From positions 339,501 to 403,500 of the forward strand of contig JAOTOL010001373.1 in assembly GCA_034440575.1 (NCBI GenBank): a stretch of DNA of 64,000 bases, read 5' to 3'. The notes below the pieces were generated by a model. The model saw only the letters and a list, made by a program, of their open reading frames with translations. It searched no databases and had not been told where the DNA came from. Numbering within the stretch: position 1 is the first letter of the stretch; each line of letters opens with the position of its first letter. A program made the position numbers and the translations under genes. This DNA comes from Imbricaverruca yamaguchii. Lineage: Eukaryota; Arthropoda; Thecostraca; Neoverrucidae. Positions 12,423 to 22,263 of the stretch are shown piece after piece.

Positions 12423-12558
12423 TTTTCAGCTTCATCACCATCACACTGTCAGCCACCGCCTAGCGCTCATCGCGTTGTTGAGACACCTCACCGGACCACC
12501 GTACCTGAACAGGAACTAAAAATTGGTGGACTAAAATATTGGTGGACTAAATTAGTGG

Positions 12559-12824
12559 ACTCAGTCTCAGTACTCAGTCCCAGTACTCAGTCACAGTACT
12601 CAGTACTCAGTCTCCGTACTCAGTATCAGTACTCCGTATCAGTACTCAGTACTCAGTACTCAGTCTCAGTACTCAGTCTCAGTATTCAGTCTCAGTAATC
12701 AGTGCTCAGTCTCAGTCTCAGTCTCAGTACTCAGTCTCAGTACTCAGTCACAGTACTCAGTACTCAGTATCCGTACTCAGTCTCAGTGCTCAGTCTCAGT
12801 CTCAGTCTCAGTCTCAGTCTCACT
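12559..12824. repeat. Inverted array of the 13-bp satellite
   Basis: AGTCTCAGTACTC units, the reverse complement of the array at 10838-11645, with more variants. It lies about 0.9 kb from the larger array, so the two can pair as a long inverted repeat. Confidence 0.95.
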
Positions 12825-13026
12825 AAAAAAACGACCACACGGAATTGCGAAGCCACACAGAAATAAGTGGAAAATGCGCTACATAAGTTGTACGCACATC
12901 ACGTCAGGTGGTTAAGTCAGGTGGCAGGTGGCGTGCCGGGTGTCCTAAGTCCATCCCGGGTGGAGCTCCACTCGGTGACGATTGCGATCGCACGACCGAC
13001 CGATCGTCGTGGTTGCACGTCAGAAT

Positions 13027-13236
13027 CACAGCGATAAATTAGGGGCGGGGATGGCCGAGTGGTTAAGGTGTCGGGCTATGGGTACAAAGGTCCCGGGTTC
13101 GACTCTAGCGCCACTCAGACATTTCCAATCCCGTGGCCCACCGGCGAAACAGTGTGGGCGGCGCCATTAGCCGTGAATGTGCATAAAGTGTGTCGTGAAC
13201 CAACCAATAAACAATAAACAACACAGCGATAAATTA
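13027..13236 (+). mobile_element. SINE-C copy 2 with perfect 15-bp target duplication
   Basis: The element lies at about 13042-13221. It begins with a tRNA-like head having box A TGGCCGAGTGGTTAAGG (13052-13068) and box B GGTTCGACTC (13096-13105), of the tRNA-Leu/Ser type. Its tail is GTGTCGTGAACCAACCAATAA. CACAGCGATAAATTA occurs at 13027-13041 and 13222-13236. Confidence 0.95.
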
Positions 13237-13456
13237 CGGACGAAACACCGATCGACAAAAATAACTAATGGCCGAAGCACCGACTGACCTAGTGTCATGC
13301 ACGCATCAGCACGTCAGTTCGCAGCCAAACCGATCAATCAAAGACATGGGCGGATCCGGGAATGCTCGTGGGAGGGGCACCTTCGGCGTGAAAATGCTTC
13401 GAGTGTGGGATGAGATGCACACTAGCGTGCTGAAGGGGCACCGTTCCGCCTCAAAA

Positions 13457-13650
13457 TAGCGCCCTTTCCTGAGGGTCCCTTGGCTTAAAAAATAAACTTC
13501 TTTGATAAGGGTGCTCTCGAATCCATCTTCAAGGGCGCCTTCCAGGCCGGAAGAGCGCCCTTTCCCTAGGGTCCCTTGGCTTAAAAATAAACTCCTTTGA
13601 TAAGGGTGCTCTCGAATCCTCTTCAAGGGCGCCTTCCTGGCCGGAAGGGC
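13457..13650. repeat. Two-unit ~95-bp tandem duplication
   Basis: Two copies, about 95 percent similar, starting AGCGCCCTTTCC and ending GGCCGGAAG. A shorter related piece precedes them. Confidence 0.85.
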
Positions 13651-13855
13651 GCCACTTGTCCACAGCGGGAGGGGTGGGGGCACATTCCCCCAGTGCCACC
13701 CACCCCCAGTCCGTGGTGTACCATCGGCGCTCAAATCAGCACACATTGTATTCACCATTGAGCTGAATGTTTAGCTATCCTGGGTCACCACATAGGCATG
13801 GCGGCACTCGTTACACAAGGCTGCAAATATCAGCCGAGGCACGATCAGTACTAGT

Positions 13856-13906
13856 GGCGACGTTATGCGACTCAGTGGTCGACTTGTCGCGAAATCAATA
13901 ACCACC
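13856..13906 (+). mobile_element. SINE-A 3'-end fragment
   Basis: Only the tail region is present: GCGACGTTATGCGACTCAGTG, a GTCGACTTGTCG block and AATCAATAACCACC, running into a short (ACC)n. Diverged from the other copies. Confidence 0.6.
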
Positions 13907-14074
13907 ACCACCACCAGCACCACCACGTTGATCGACTATTCACTGCTTCAAAGCTTTGCGCGGTCCTCAACGAGGGTGTGTTGGGAGCCGCAGCGGCTTC
14001 CGCGTATGTCTGGGCTGGCGGTGGCAGCTGCAGTTCTTCACGTGCATCACGAAAACAAAAAATGAACATCATTT

Positions 14075-14800
14075 ATTAATTTCAATGTATACATTATTTT
14101 TTTACTGTCCCTATTACAGCTCCTAGCTAAATCCAGTTCTTTTGCTCGCTTTGCTGCTCTGGTTTTTTGCTTCACAGTGTCTCTAGCTTTTCGATACGCC
14201 TTTAGAGTTACGATATTTGAAACTTCTTTAAACACTCTAAATGCAGCTTTCTTAGCCTTAATTGCTTTTATCAAGTCTGGTGTAAGCCATGCTGGCTTTC
14301 CGACCCTTCTTTTGCGTCTTTGCTTTTGGGGGAAATGTCTAATCTGAATTTCCTTCAAGTAAGATTTGAACTTTTCCCACATGTCACAGACATTTAAATT
14401 GGAGAATTCTACTTCCCGTCTTATGGCACTTAAAGCCGCTCTCATGCAGTCAAAGTCTGCTCTGTTAAAATTTGGAACCTTTACCAAATTATCCGTAGTA
14501 ATTTTCCCCTACATGTGCCTTGAATCTAACTATGTTATGGTCACTTCTTCCCAGAGTTTCTCCTACAGTCAAGTCTTGAACCAAGTCACTTAAATCCGAG
14601 AATACAAGGTCCAAGAATGAGCCATGCCTGGTAGGTTCCGATGCAAACTGGTGTAAGAACAGGTCCTCTTCAAGGCATTTTCTAAACATTTTGCATGATG
14701 GGGAGCCAACACCAACATTTTCATATCCTTTTAGACTAAAGTCACCAAGAATAAGGCACTTCCTCTGAAAGTTTCTACTGATTTCCAGGCCAGGCAGTTG
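14075..14800 (-). pseudogene. LINE endonuclease C-terminus and linker (CR1/L2-like)
   Basis: Minus strand. The first part reads CLILGDFSLKGYEN...HGSFLDLVFSD...GRSDHNIVRF, which matches the GDFN and SDH blocks of the APE-type endonuclease of CR1/L2-like LINEs. A frameshift near 14488 separates it from a basic linker (MWEKFKSYLKEIQI, KPAWLTPDLIKAIKAKKAAF) of the kind that precedes the reverse transcriptase. The N-terminal endonuclease half and the whole reverse transcriptase are missing. Confidence 0.75.
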
Positions 14801-14975
14801 TCCCAGTATTTGCCCTCTCCCAAGCCAAATCATCAGTAATAGTTCCGGCACTGGCCCTGCCAAAAACCTGACCATCAGGCAATGGTCCCAATTCTAGCCC
14901 TACCTCAAGCCTGACCACCAGCAATGGTCCCAGTGTTGGCCATTGCTGCCCCAGGCCGGACCGCCAACGGGGAGC
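14801..14975. repeat. Degenerate CAATGGTCCCA repeats
   Basis: Several copies of GGCCCTGCC/CCTGACCANCAG/CAATGGTCCCA words at about 45-55 bp spacing, next to the LINE fragment. Confidence 0.5.
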
Positions 14976-15149
14976 CTGCACAACATCCCAGATTCATTTA
15001 CGCCCCCATCAGTTGGGTGCCACTCCCATGGAACATCGGCCGAAAACGTTTCTGACAAATCGACTCTGCGCTCTTGTTGAAGCGGACTGGAGTTTGTCCG
15101 GTATGTGGGTCGTTGTCGCGATCACTGCGAGTGCATTTCACGGCAAAGT

Positions 15150-15365
15150 CTCGAGCCGCGAAATACTGAATGGAAAAAAAGTATCGAAAGCAAGATGCCG
15201 AAAGACATTTCGAATGTGCAAAATATTGAGTGCATAACAGATCGAAGACATGAAATATCGTATCGAAAAATATAGATCGTAGCGACCATCGAACATGCAA
15301 AACATCGCATCGCAAATTATTGAATGCAAGAGGTATCGAGTCGCGGAGGTATCCATGATGGGAAT
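15150..15365. repeat. Degenerate ATCGAA/ATCGCA repeats
   Basis: Irregularly spaced TATCGAAA, TATCGTATCG and CATCGCATCG words suggest a decayed short-period array. Confidence 0.45.
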
Positions 15366-15589
15366 ATCGAAGGACAACATGGCTCAACTGTACAACCCTG
15401 TCTGGTCTCCATCATCCCACAACCCAGTCTCATCTCCCATCCTTCGCCCTTTTCCTTCCCTACACATTTGCTCGCAAATTGAATGCAACGTAGACAGACC
15501 GCTGACGTATTTCAAACTGCAAATAAGAGGCCTAGCCGACGTTGTAGCGAGGTCTGATGACATAGTGTTATGATCCTGAACTGATGATC

Positions 15590-15720
15590 CGATGACCTGT
15601 TCGTGATCTGATGATCCTATCATGAGCTGACGACCTGATCGTGACCGTCCGACGACACGAGTTGTGATCGTGTCTCCACCACGATCGTGTCTCCACCACG
15701 ATCGTGTCTCCACCACTGGA
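15590..15720. repeat. GATGATC-rich stretch and 19-bp repeat
   Basis: Short TGATGATC/TGACCTG words precede three and a half copies of a 19-bp unit containing GATCGTGTCTCCACCAC. Confidence 0.8.
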
Positions 15721-15774
15721 CACCAGTGCTCACGAACGCGTCATGTTTGCGCACTGTAATGAGTTGCCACCGAC

Positions 15775-16060
15775 GTATTGTGGAGTGGTGTGGAACTGCG
15801 TGGAATGGTACGCAATGGTGTGCAATGATATGTAATGACGTGTAATGATGTGTAATGATGTGTACTGATAATATGTAATTGTGTGATGGTGCATAATGGT
15901 GCACAATGGTGCAAAATGGTGTAAAATTGTGCATGATGGTGTGCAACGGTGTAACTATTGTGACTTAGTGTGGAATAGTGTATGATGGTGTGCAATGGTG
16001 TATGATAGTATGCAATGATGTGGAATGGTGTGAAATTGTGCAAAATGGTGTAAAATGCGT
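15775..16060. repeat. Degenerate TGTGNAATGGTG array
   Basis: About 25 loosely spaced copies of an 11-12 bp unit (TGTGCAATGGTG, TGTAATGATG). Confidence 0.75.
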
Positions 16061-16130
16061 GAAAGAAGAATGAGTCCCGTCGGGACGTGCTGACACGGCT
16101 AAGCTGGAATATCAGCTGTACATGTACGCT

Positions 16131-16174
16131 GTCTATGCATGCATGCAGTGTATAGTAGCTGTGCATGCATAGAC
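16131..16174. repeat. Perfect inverted repeat, 13-bp arms
   Basis: GTCTATGCATGCA (16131-16143) and its exact reverse complement (16162-16174) enclose an 18-nt loop. Confidence 0.9.
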
Positions 16175-16880
16175 TCAGCCCAAGTGTGGCTTTTTCATAC
16201 TGGCAAAGCTGTCTCTTTCGTGCCACCACCTGTCCGGGCCCATATTCCGGCCACGAGAGGCACTACTTTCTCGCACCCTAGGGACTGCGTCTGTGGTCCT
16301 GATTACAGCGCCAGGCGCCCATCTCCATGGGCCACGGCTGGTGATTGCCCAGGGGCTTGCGACGTACATTGGGTCGCATGCTTCTGATCAAACATTCACG
16401 AGCCAAGGTATTGCGTCAGCAATTGCATCGGCCGTGCGATAACAAATCCAATGATTTGGTATGAAAGAAAGCCAGAGCCAGATAGCTCATGGCTGGATAA
16501 AAATGTTTGTGTCCTAGACGTTTGTCATCCAGGACAATACCGGCGCTGGGAAATGTTTCACTCCTGTTTGCTAGAAGATTGATTAATTTGGTTGAACATG
16601 ACTAAGTTCATGATTATCTGCGTAAAGCATACCTAAAGCTGACTGAAAAAAAGGTTCTTGATGCCAGAAGTAGGAGCACAAATTACACTGGCCTGCGTTT
16701 CAAAAGTTTTTTTTTCTTCAAAAGGTCGGAAGTTTCTCAGCTGTTCTAATACAAGTTTCGTGTGCTGAATCCGAAAATACTATCCATTTTTCTCGATTAG
16801 CTCAAGTTTTCACACTACGTCAAAGATAACAACTCACACACTGATGTATCAGTCTGGATACTGCAGTATGATATATCAGT
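16175..16880. other. No recognisable feature
   Basis: Mixed DNA without repeat units or supported coding frames. Confidence 0.45.
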
Positions 16881-17106
16881 AGCGGAGAGAAGTGAGAATT
16901 GGGACGCGGGAGAAAAGGGACAAAGCATTTTCTTTTAAAGTACAAGTCCAACGCTGCTGTTTATTATGTAATATTTTCTTATTAACAAGCGGCACCGTTG
17001 GCAAGCACCACCGTCTTCCTTTTCGACGCGCAACGTGGATGTGTGAACAGGGAGTGGAAAAGGTTCTTATTTTGGGGCGTCAATAACTCGTTTCTTGGGA
17101 TGGTAT

Positions 17107-17191
17107 CATCAAACATTTTGTTAGTTAGTTATTAGGGCTTAAGGGCGCATCGACTACATTGGTCATGTAGCGCCCATCAAACATTTTGTTA
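17107..17191 (-). mobile_element. D element copy 1: 51-bp insertion with perfect 17-bp target duplication
   Basis: CATCAAACATTTTGTTA occurs at 17107-17123 and 17175-17191. The 51 bp between hold only a 3' stem-loop and tail: on the minus strand GGCGCTACATGACC, GTCGATGCGCC, then AAGCCCTAATAACTAAC. It is effectively an extremely 5'-truncated SINE. Confidence 0.85.
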
Positions 17192-17307
17192 AATTATGAA
17201 TAAATATATTGCTAACATATGGAATTTTGCAACATTTGACAAGTGTTTTTGCTATTTGCTCGTGTGTGTTCGACATCCGGACCTGATTGATGGAAAATGG
17301 TGATGGT

Positions 17308-17339
17308 GGGAGAATTGGGACAAGTGTCCAAATTCTCCC
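17308..17339. repeat. 32-bp near-perfect palindrome
   Basis: GGGAGAATT (17308-17316), one unpaired base, GGACA, a two-base loop, TGTCC, one unpaired base, AATTCTCCC (17331-17339). Confidence 0.9.
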
Positions 17340-17381
17340 AGCCTGTCGCATTGTCATGTTATATGTAGTTTACATGTAAGT

Positions 17382-17615
17382 AACCCGTCATATCGCAATA
17401 AGGCATTTGATTTTAGTAAATGTAAGTAAACTTTAGTAAACTACCTCAATGAAACTACTGTTAACTGAGCCTGTAATTAACCCATCACATCGCAAAAAAC
17501 ATTTGATTTGAGTAAATTTAAATACATTTTAGTAAATTGCTTCAATGAAACTACTGTCAACTGAGCCTGTAATTAACCCGTCATATCGCAATAAAGCATT
17601 TGATTTTAGTAAATG
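17382..17615. repeat. ~102-bp tandem repeat, 2.3 units
   Basis: Units start TAACCCGTCATATCGCAATA and contain GCATTTGATTTTAGTAAATG and CAATGAAACTACTGT, with about 85-90 percent similarity between units. Confidence 0.85.
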
Positions 17616-18102
17616 TTTTTAGCATCCGTCGAAGAGCTAACAACGGACTATTTTAGCAAGAAGTAGGGACAACACTCAAACGTTTATCCATGATGATTTT
17701 ATGCACCACAACTTCAAATAAAGAAGTGCTTCGTATGACACAATTTTGAGTGAACCGCCGAAATAATCACAGACTAACCTTTACCTATTTTAATTCACGT
17801 CCCAAATCTGCCTTTGAGTCCCATTTCTCCTTCTCACCAGTCCCAATACTCCCTCACTCATCTTCCCAATTCTCACTAAAATTGCACTTTTCATTTTTTC
17901 TTGAATTCATTCCTTTTCATTTTCAAATTTCAGTCTGCGGCGCACAAATGTCTGGGGGTTACTTTGAAATCAGGAATATGTCGCTCGCTGCAATGACACG
18001 GGTGCAACGGCGTGTAAAAGTTGCGGTCCCATTTTTGTCCCAATCCTGACCACTCTCCCCTACTGGATGCATCATCCCTAATGTCGTTTTTGTGTATTTC
18101 CA

Positions 18103-19550
18103 GGTGTAATCAGAAGTCATGAGTCGGCAGTGTCAAAATCATCCAGACAGGTTCTGTTACATATGTGGAAAGGTCACCCTACCAGATCGCCAGGCAAGCA
18201 TAACCGACTTTGTAAAGAAGAGTTACCACGCATATTTTGGAGTGAAACCTGGTGATCAGGACAAGCCTTTTGCCCCTCATATCTGCTGCAAGTCATGTGT
18301 GGAAGGCCTACGAGCCTGGAAGAGCAAGACCCGGAAATCCATGCCGTTCGGCATTCCCATGGTGTGGCGGGAGAGAAAGGACCATACCACCGACTTCTAT
18401 TTTTGTATCACAGATCTGAAAGGAGTAAATCGAAAGAAACAGAAGCATGTAAAATATCCGGATGTGCCATCAGCCATCAAGCCAGTCCCTCATGGTCCAG
18501 ATGTCCCCATCCCTGAACCTGATGTCGACATCGAGTCATCTTCCGACTCTAGTGGGGATGAAATGGACGCAGACGCGTCTGGTGCATATGAACCGACCGA
18601 GAACGATCGACCGGTACCGTTGAACCAAGCTGAGCTCAATGATCTAACGAGGGACCTGAACTTTTCCAAGGAATCTACTCAGCTGCTGGGTTCACTGCTC
18701 CGCAAGAAACGTTTGCTGGCGCCTGAAACGACATTCTTTTGGCATCGGAATCGCGAAAAAGAATTCAGAGAATACTTTACCTTCGACGAAGAACATTCTC
18801 TAGTCTACTGCAACAACATCGCGGGCCTAATAGAAGCAATGGGTGCAGAGTACAAATTGGAATACAAGCGGCAGAATGGAGACTGTTCATAGACTCCTCG
18901 AGTAGGAGCCTGAAGACAGTTCTTCCGAACAACGGCAATAAGTTCGCGTCGATTCCTGTTGGACACTCCGTGAAACTGAGGGAAACGCACAACAGCATGG
19001 AACTTTTGTTGTCTGCTTTGAACTACAAAGAGCATGGTTGGCTGACCTGTGGTGACCTCAATGTAGTAGGTCTCGTCCTTGGGCTGCAGGGCGGCTGCAC
19101 GAAATATACATGCTTTCTATGCCTCTGGGACAGTCGGGCTGACAAACAGCACTATGTACAACGCGACTGGCCATCCAGGCATGCACTTGAACCTGACTCC
19201 CACAACGGGCAGTCACGCCCCCTGGTTGAACCACAGAAAATCCTACTTCCACCACTCCATATCAAACTCGGTTTGATGAGAAATTTTGTGAAAGCACTGG
19301 ATAAAGAAGGACGAGGATTTGCATTTTTTGGACAGAAATTTCCTCATGTGAGCAGAGAGAAGCTGAAGGCTGGTGTATTCGACGGTCCTCAGATAAGGGA
19401 GCTCATGAAGGGTACTCGATTCGAAGAATGTCTGGAACAGTCTGAGCTCTCTGCATGGCTGGCCTTGAAGTCAATCATCACCAACTTCCTGGGTAATCAC
19501 AGAAGTGCGGAATACGTGAAGGTCGTCGATGAGTTGATGAGACAGCTCTC
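18103..19550 (+). pseudogene. Broken member of an uncharacterised multi-copy invertebrate protein family
   Basis: A splice-acceptor-like TGTATTTCCAG ends at about 18102, and an ATG at 18119 opens about 250 residues. Near the N-terminus are FCYICG (residues 12-17) and HICCKSC (about 59-65), a likely zinc-binding module, then PFGIPMVWRERKDH and YFCITDLKG. An acidic serine-rich linker follows (about 137-155). Near 18870 the similarity moves to the frame one base earlier: EWRLFIDSSSRSLK, then CGDLNVVGLVLGLQGG, CFLCLWDSR, LPPLHIKLGLMRNFVKALDK and FLGNHRSAEYVKVVDELM. I recognise the order from an uncharacterised family repeated in many arthropod genomes. The C-terminal part I expect (an ERFHQD-type region) is absent: the frame runs into GC-rich repeats at 19553. 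One frameshift plus truncation indicates a pseudogene, unless the shift is an assembly error. Confidence 0.75.
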
Positions 19551-19552
19551 GG

Positions 19553-19680
19553 CCGCCATCGCCTGCAGGTCTCGCAGCGGTCCGCAACGCGTAAGCCCAC
19601 GTGACATCTATCGGCCGCCATCGCCTGCAGGTCTCGCAGTGGTCCGCAACGCGTAAGCCCACGTGACAGCTCTCGGCCGC
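19553..19680. repeat. 62-bp tandem repeat, two units
   Basis: Units begin CGGCCGCCATCGCCTGCAGG and include CGCGTAAGCCCACGTGACA. They replace the expected C-terminus of the preceding gene. Confidence 0.85.
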
Positions 19681-19946
19681 CGGCGTAAATCGAACCGGCC
19701 AGCAGGCAGCCAGCTGCGCCGCCTGGGAAGGCACTCGGCGGCGCTAATGTCTTCCGCCGTCGCCGTCGCCTTGAACGGAACAGCCCCCAGCTGAGCTCAC
19801 CTGACACGGGCCGGGGCGGACATTTCCCACGTTGCGACGTCGTCACTCCCCCGCCCCGTTAGGCGTGCGTCGTGTCGGCTGCTCGGAGGAGCTTTCTACG
19901 AGGCAGTTTGAAGAAGCTCGCGCGCCCGGACGCAGGTCTGACCACA
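19681..19946. other. GC/CpG-rich segment
   Basis: Strongly GC- and CpG-rich DNA ahead of the ATG at 19947. It could be a promoter-type CpG island, but no TATA or initiator can be assigned with confidence. Confidence 0.3.
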
Positions 19947-20045
19947 ATGGACGAGCCGGCGGAGGTCGGCCAAATGGACGCCGGGGAAGGCGGCTGGATC
20001 ACGGCGGATGTGGGTGATGGAGATGGCGTGACCCGGGGTGACCCG
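19947..20045 (+). CDS. Candidate 5' coding exon, product unknown
   Basis: The ATG at 19947 has the optimal context ACCACAATGG and is the first ATG of its frame after a TAG at 19860. It starts MDEPAEVGQMDAGEGGWITA and stays open to 20123, where 29-bp repeats have already begun. The acidic, glycine-rich composition and upstream CpG-rich DNA fit a first exon. No splice donor stands out: CGG|GTGACC and GAT|GTGGGT are only weak candidates. End position is a guess. Confidence 0.25.
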
Positions 20046-20108
20046 GCGGGCGGCTCGGGGGGTATTTTCACTCGATGCTTGCTGCTCGATATTTTGAGCA
20101 TTCGAAAT

Positions 20109-20245
20109 AGATACGATATTTGATGAGCATTTGATGTGGATGCGATATTTGATGCTCATTGGATGTGGACACGATATCTGATGAGGATTGAATATGGATG
20201 CTATATTTGGGGAGCATTGGATATGAATACGATATTTCCCATGCT
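20109..20245. repeat. 29-bp tandem repeat, about 4.7 units
   Basis: Units of GATRCGATATTTGATG plus AGCATTTGATGTG. Similarity decays toward the 3' end. Confidence 0.85.
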
Positions 20246-21504
20246 CGGAATTTTGAATATCCGATATTTTGCAATCGATATTCATCTACTAGAATTTTGC
20301 GTTTCCACGATTTGTCCGTAACTCCTGCCGGTGCCCGGGCTGGGTGCAAGACCATTTGATGGACACTTCCATTTCGCGGCATTAGAGTTCGTTATTTGAG
20401 TTTTGCGGGGCGTTTTTTTTGGTTTAAAACGTGACAAGGCGGGTGGTAGTCTAGTGTTGGCAATGCCGATGCTGTGGATGGGGTCGGTTAAGTTACCTAA
20501 ATTTCCAGTAGGACCACTCGTGAAACTGACGCGAACAAATTAGAGGTGCCCCGCATTAATACGGAAGCTGCGAGGCGCAGCTTTCTGTATCGGGCGGCCA
20601 GCACGTGGAATAGTACAGTTGATGCTCAGTGGCGTATTTGTCGCGTGCTTTATCATTTTATCTCTTCTCATTGACGTTTTGCGTCATTTCGTGTTTTTCA
20701 TAAGTCGAGTGTCTCTTTGTGACTGAACCATGTACTGACGTGAGTGCTGAAAAGCCATGGATATGGAGAACTCAATATACGACTACAGTCAAGTCGCGGC
20801 CAGCACACCAGACCGGAGCTGCTCGGACATGGAACAAGGCTCGCCAGACATGGCTCGCGCATGGCGCCATGGGTGTCGATGCCAGGACCACCCCGAGGCA
20901 ATGGCATTGGCATGGGCTTCTCTGGCCGTTTCTGGACGTAGTTGCCCACCCCCAGTTCTGACGATATCGGCCCTGACGTGACCTGACTTCCTTGCTCGAG
21001 CCCTCTGTCCATAGATAGTTCAATACAACGAAGAATGGCTCTTAATCATTGTACCCGTATCGTATATTCAATGTACCCATTGTATTGTAGCCATACCTAT
21101 ACCCATACCCATTATACCCAAACCCATATCGGATATTCAATGGACTCCTGACGATGGCCCCTGGCCGAAACGTTGAGTAATATAGCATAATCCCTAACGT
21201 TACTTTTGATGTAAACTCAGCACCTCCTGGTATAGTGAGGGTCGTACATTTCGTCTCACGCATAGATAGTTCCCTGGTTTTCAAGAAGCCCTCGACGAAT
21301 TGACGACAAGTACCTGAGGCCTCGGTGAAATAGGCTTCACCGATATAACTACCTTTTGTGAATTGGGAGGAGAATTTTCAGAGATATTTGGATCGCCAAA
21401 GAAAACTCAGGCTTGCTTTGTGACTTTTTTTACCTAACCCCGATCCAGATCCTGTCACAAATCGGCCATCGTCGCATCCCTGTCCACTTGCCTTGGGCCT
21501 TGTG
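20246..21504. other. No supported gene; small TACCCATA-type repeat
   Basis: Overlapping frames of 60-100 codons occur around 20700-21010 on both strands without motifs. At 21050-21142 there are short CATACCTATACCC-like repeats. Confidence 0.4.
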
Positions 21505-21918
21505 CCTGACCGGTAGTCTCCGACTACCAGTTAAAGCCTAGTCCCCTCTGCCTCGGTCAATGGTCCGGCTACAAGCTACAGCCTAGTCCCCCTGCCTTGG
21601 TCAATGGTCCGGCTACAAGCTATAGTCTAGTCCCTCTGCCTCGATCAATGGTCCGGCTACAAGCTATAGTCTAGTCCCCTCTGTCTCGATCAATGGTCCG
21701 GCTACAAGCTATAGTCTAGTCCCCTCTGTCTCGATCAATGGTCCGGCTACAAGCTATAGTCTAGTCCCCTCTGTCTCGATCAATGGTCCGGCTACAAGCT
21801 ATAGTCTAGTCCCCTCTGTCTCGATCAATGGTCCGGCTACAAGCTATAGTCTAGTCCCCTCTGGCTCGATCAATGGTCCGGCTAAAACCTATAGCCTAGT
21901 CCCCCTGCCTTGGTCAAT
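21505..21918. repeat. 45-bp minisatellite, about nine units
   Basis: Units contain TCAATGGTCCGGCTACAAGC followed by TATAGTCTAGTCCCCTCTG. The central units are nearly identical and the edges diverge. Confidence 0.92.
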
Positions 21919-22263
21919 GACCCAGCTCCAGCGCGACCTATCGTGACCTCTCCGACTCTACACCGGCCCCGACCCCGTCCGGCGCCGTCGGTCTTCGCCT
22001 CGGCCCGGTCCGCAGCCGTCGGACGTCGGCAGCGACCTTCCCAGTCCGGTCTGAGTGCTGCCCTTCACGGCAATTACACACTCCCTGCCGGCGCGAGCAG
22101 TCGACAGAGACTGTACACACCTGTACAGTCTCTGTCTCTGTACACACCTGAGCCGAGTCTCTGACTGGAACCACGGTTCCCGGGACGGCAGCCAGCACCA
22201 GAGTGAGCCTCGGCAACTGCAGACATCGAGGAAGCCGATGTCTGAGGAAGCCCGGTTTCAGCC
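21919..22263. other. GC-rich, no recognisable feature
   Basis: Overlapping frames without motifs. TGTACACACCTG and CTGTACAGTCTCTGTC words form a small local repeat at 22115-22150. Confidence 0.35.

Larger units (their letters stand above)
16888..18055. repeat. Cluster of GAGAATTGGGAC-like motifs in both orientations
   Basis: AGTGAGAATTGGGA occurs near 16890 and its reverse complement near 17866-17880. Related TCCCAATAC and TCCCATTTCTCC words lie at 17815-17850, and TCCCAATCCTGACC near 18040. A palindrome with the same core is at 17308-17339. These could be ends of an old DNA transposon located just upstream of the broken gene at 18119. Confidence 0.4.

Noticed and set aside
10838..12824. CRISPR array (short regular repeats)
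   Set aside because: There are no spacers; units are directly contiguous 13-mers, and the context is a eukaryotic genome.
18855..18890. Programmed -1 frameshift in the broken gene
   Set aside because: No slippery heptamer is visible at the switch, and the C-terminus is also missing, so a simple mutation or sequencing error is more likely.
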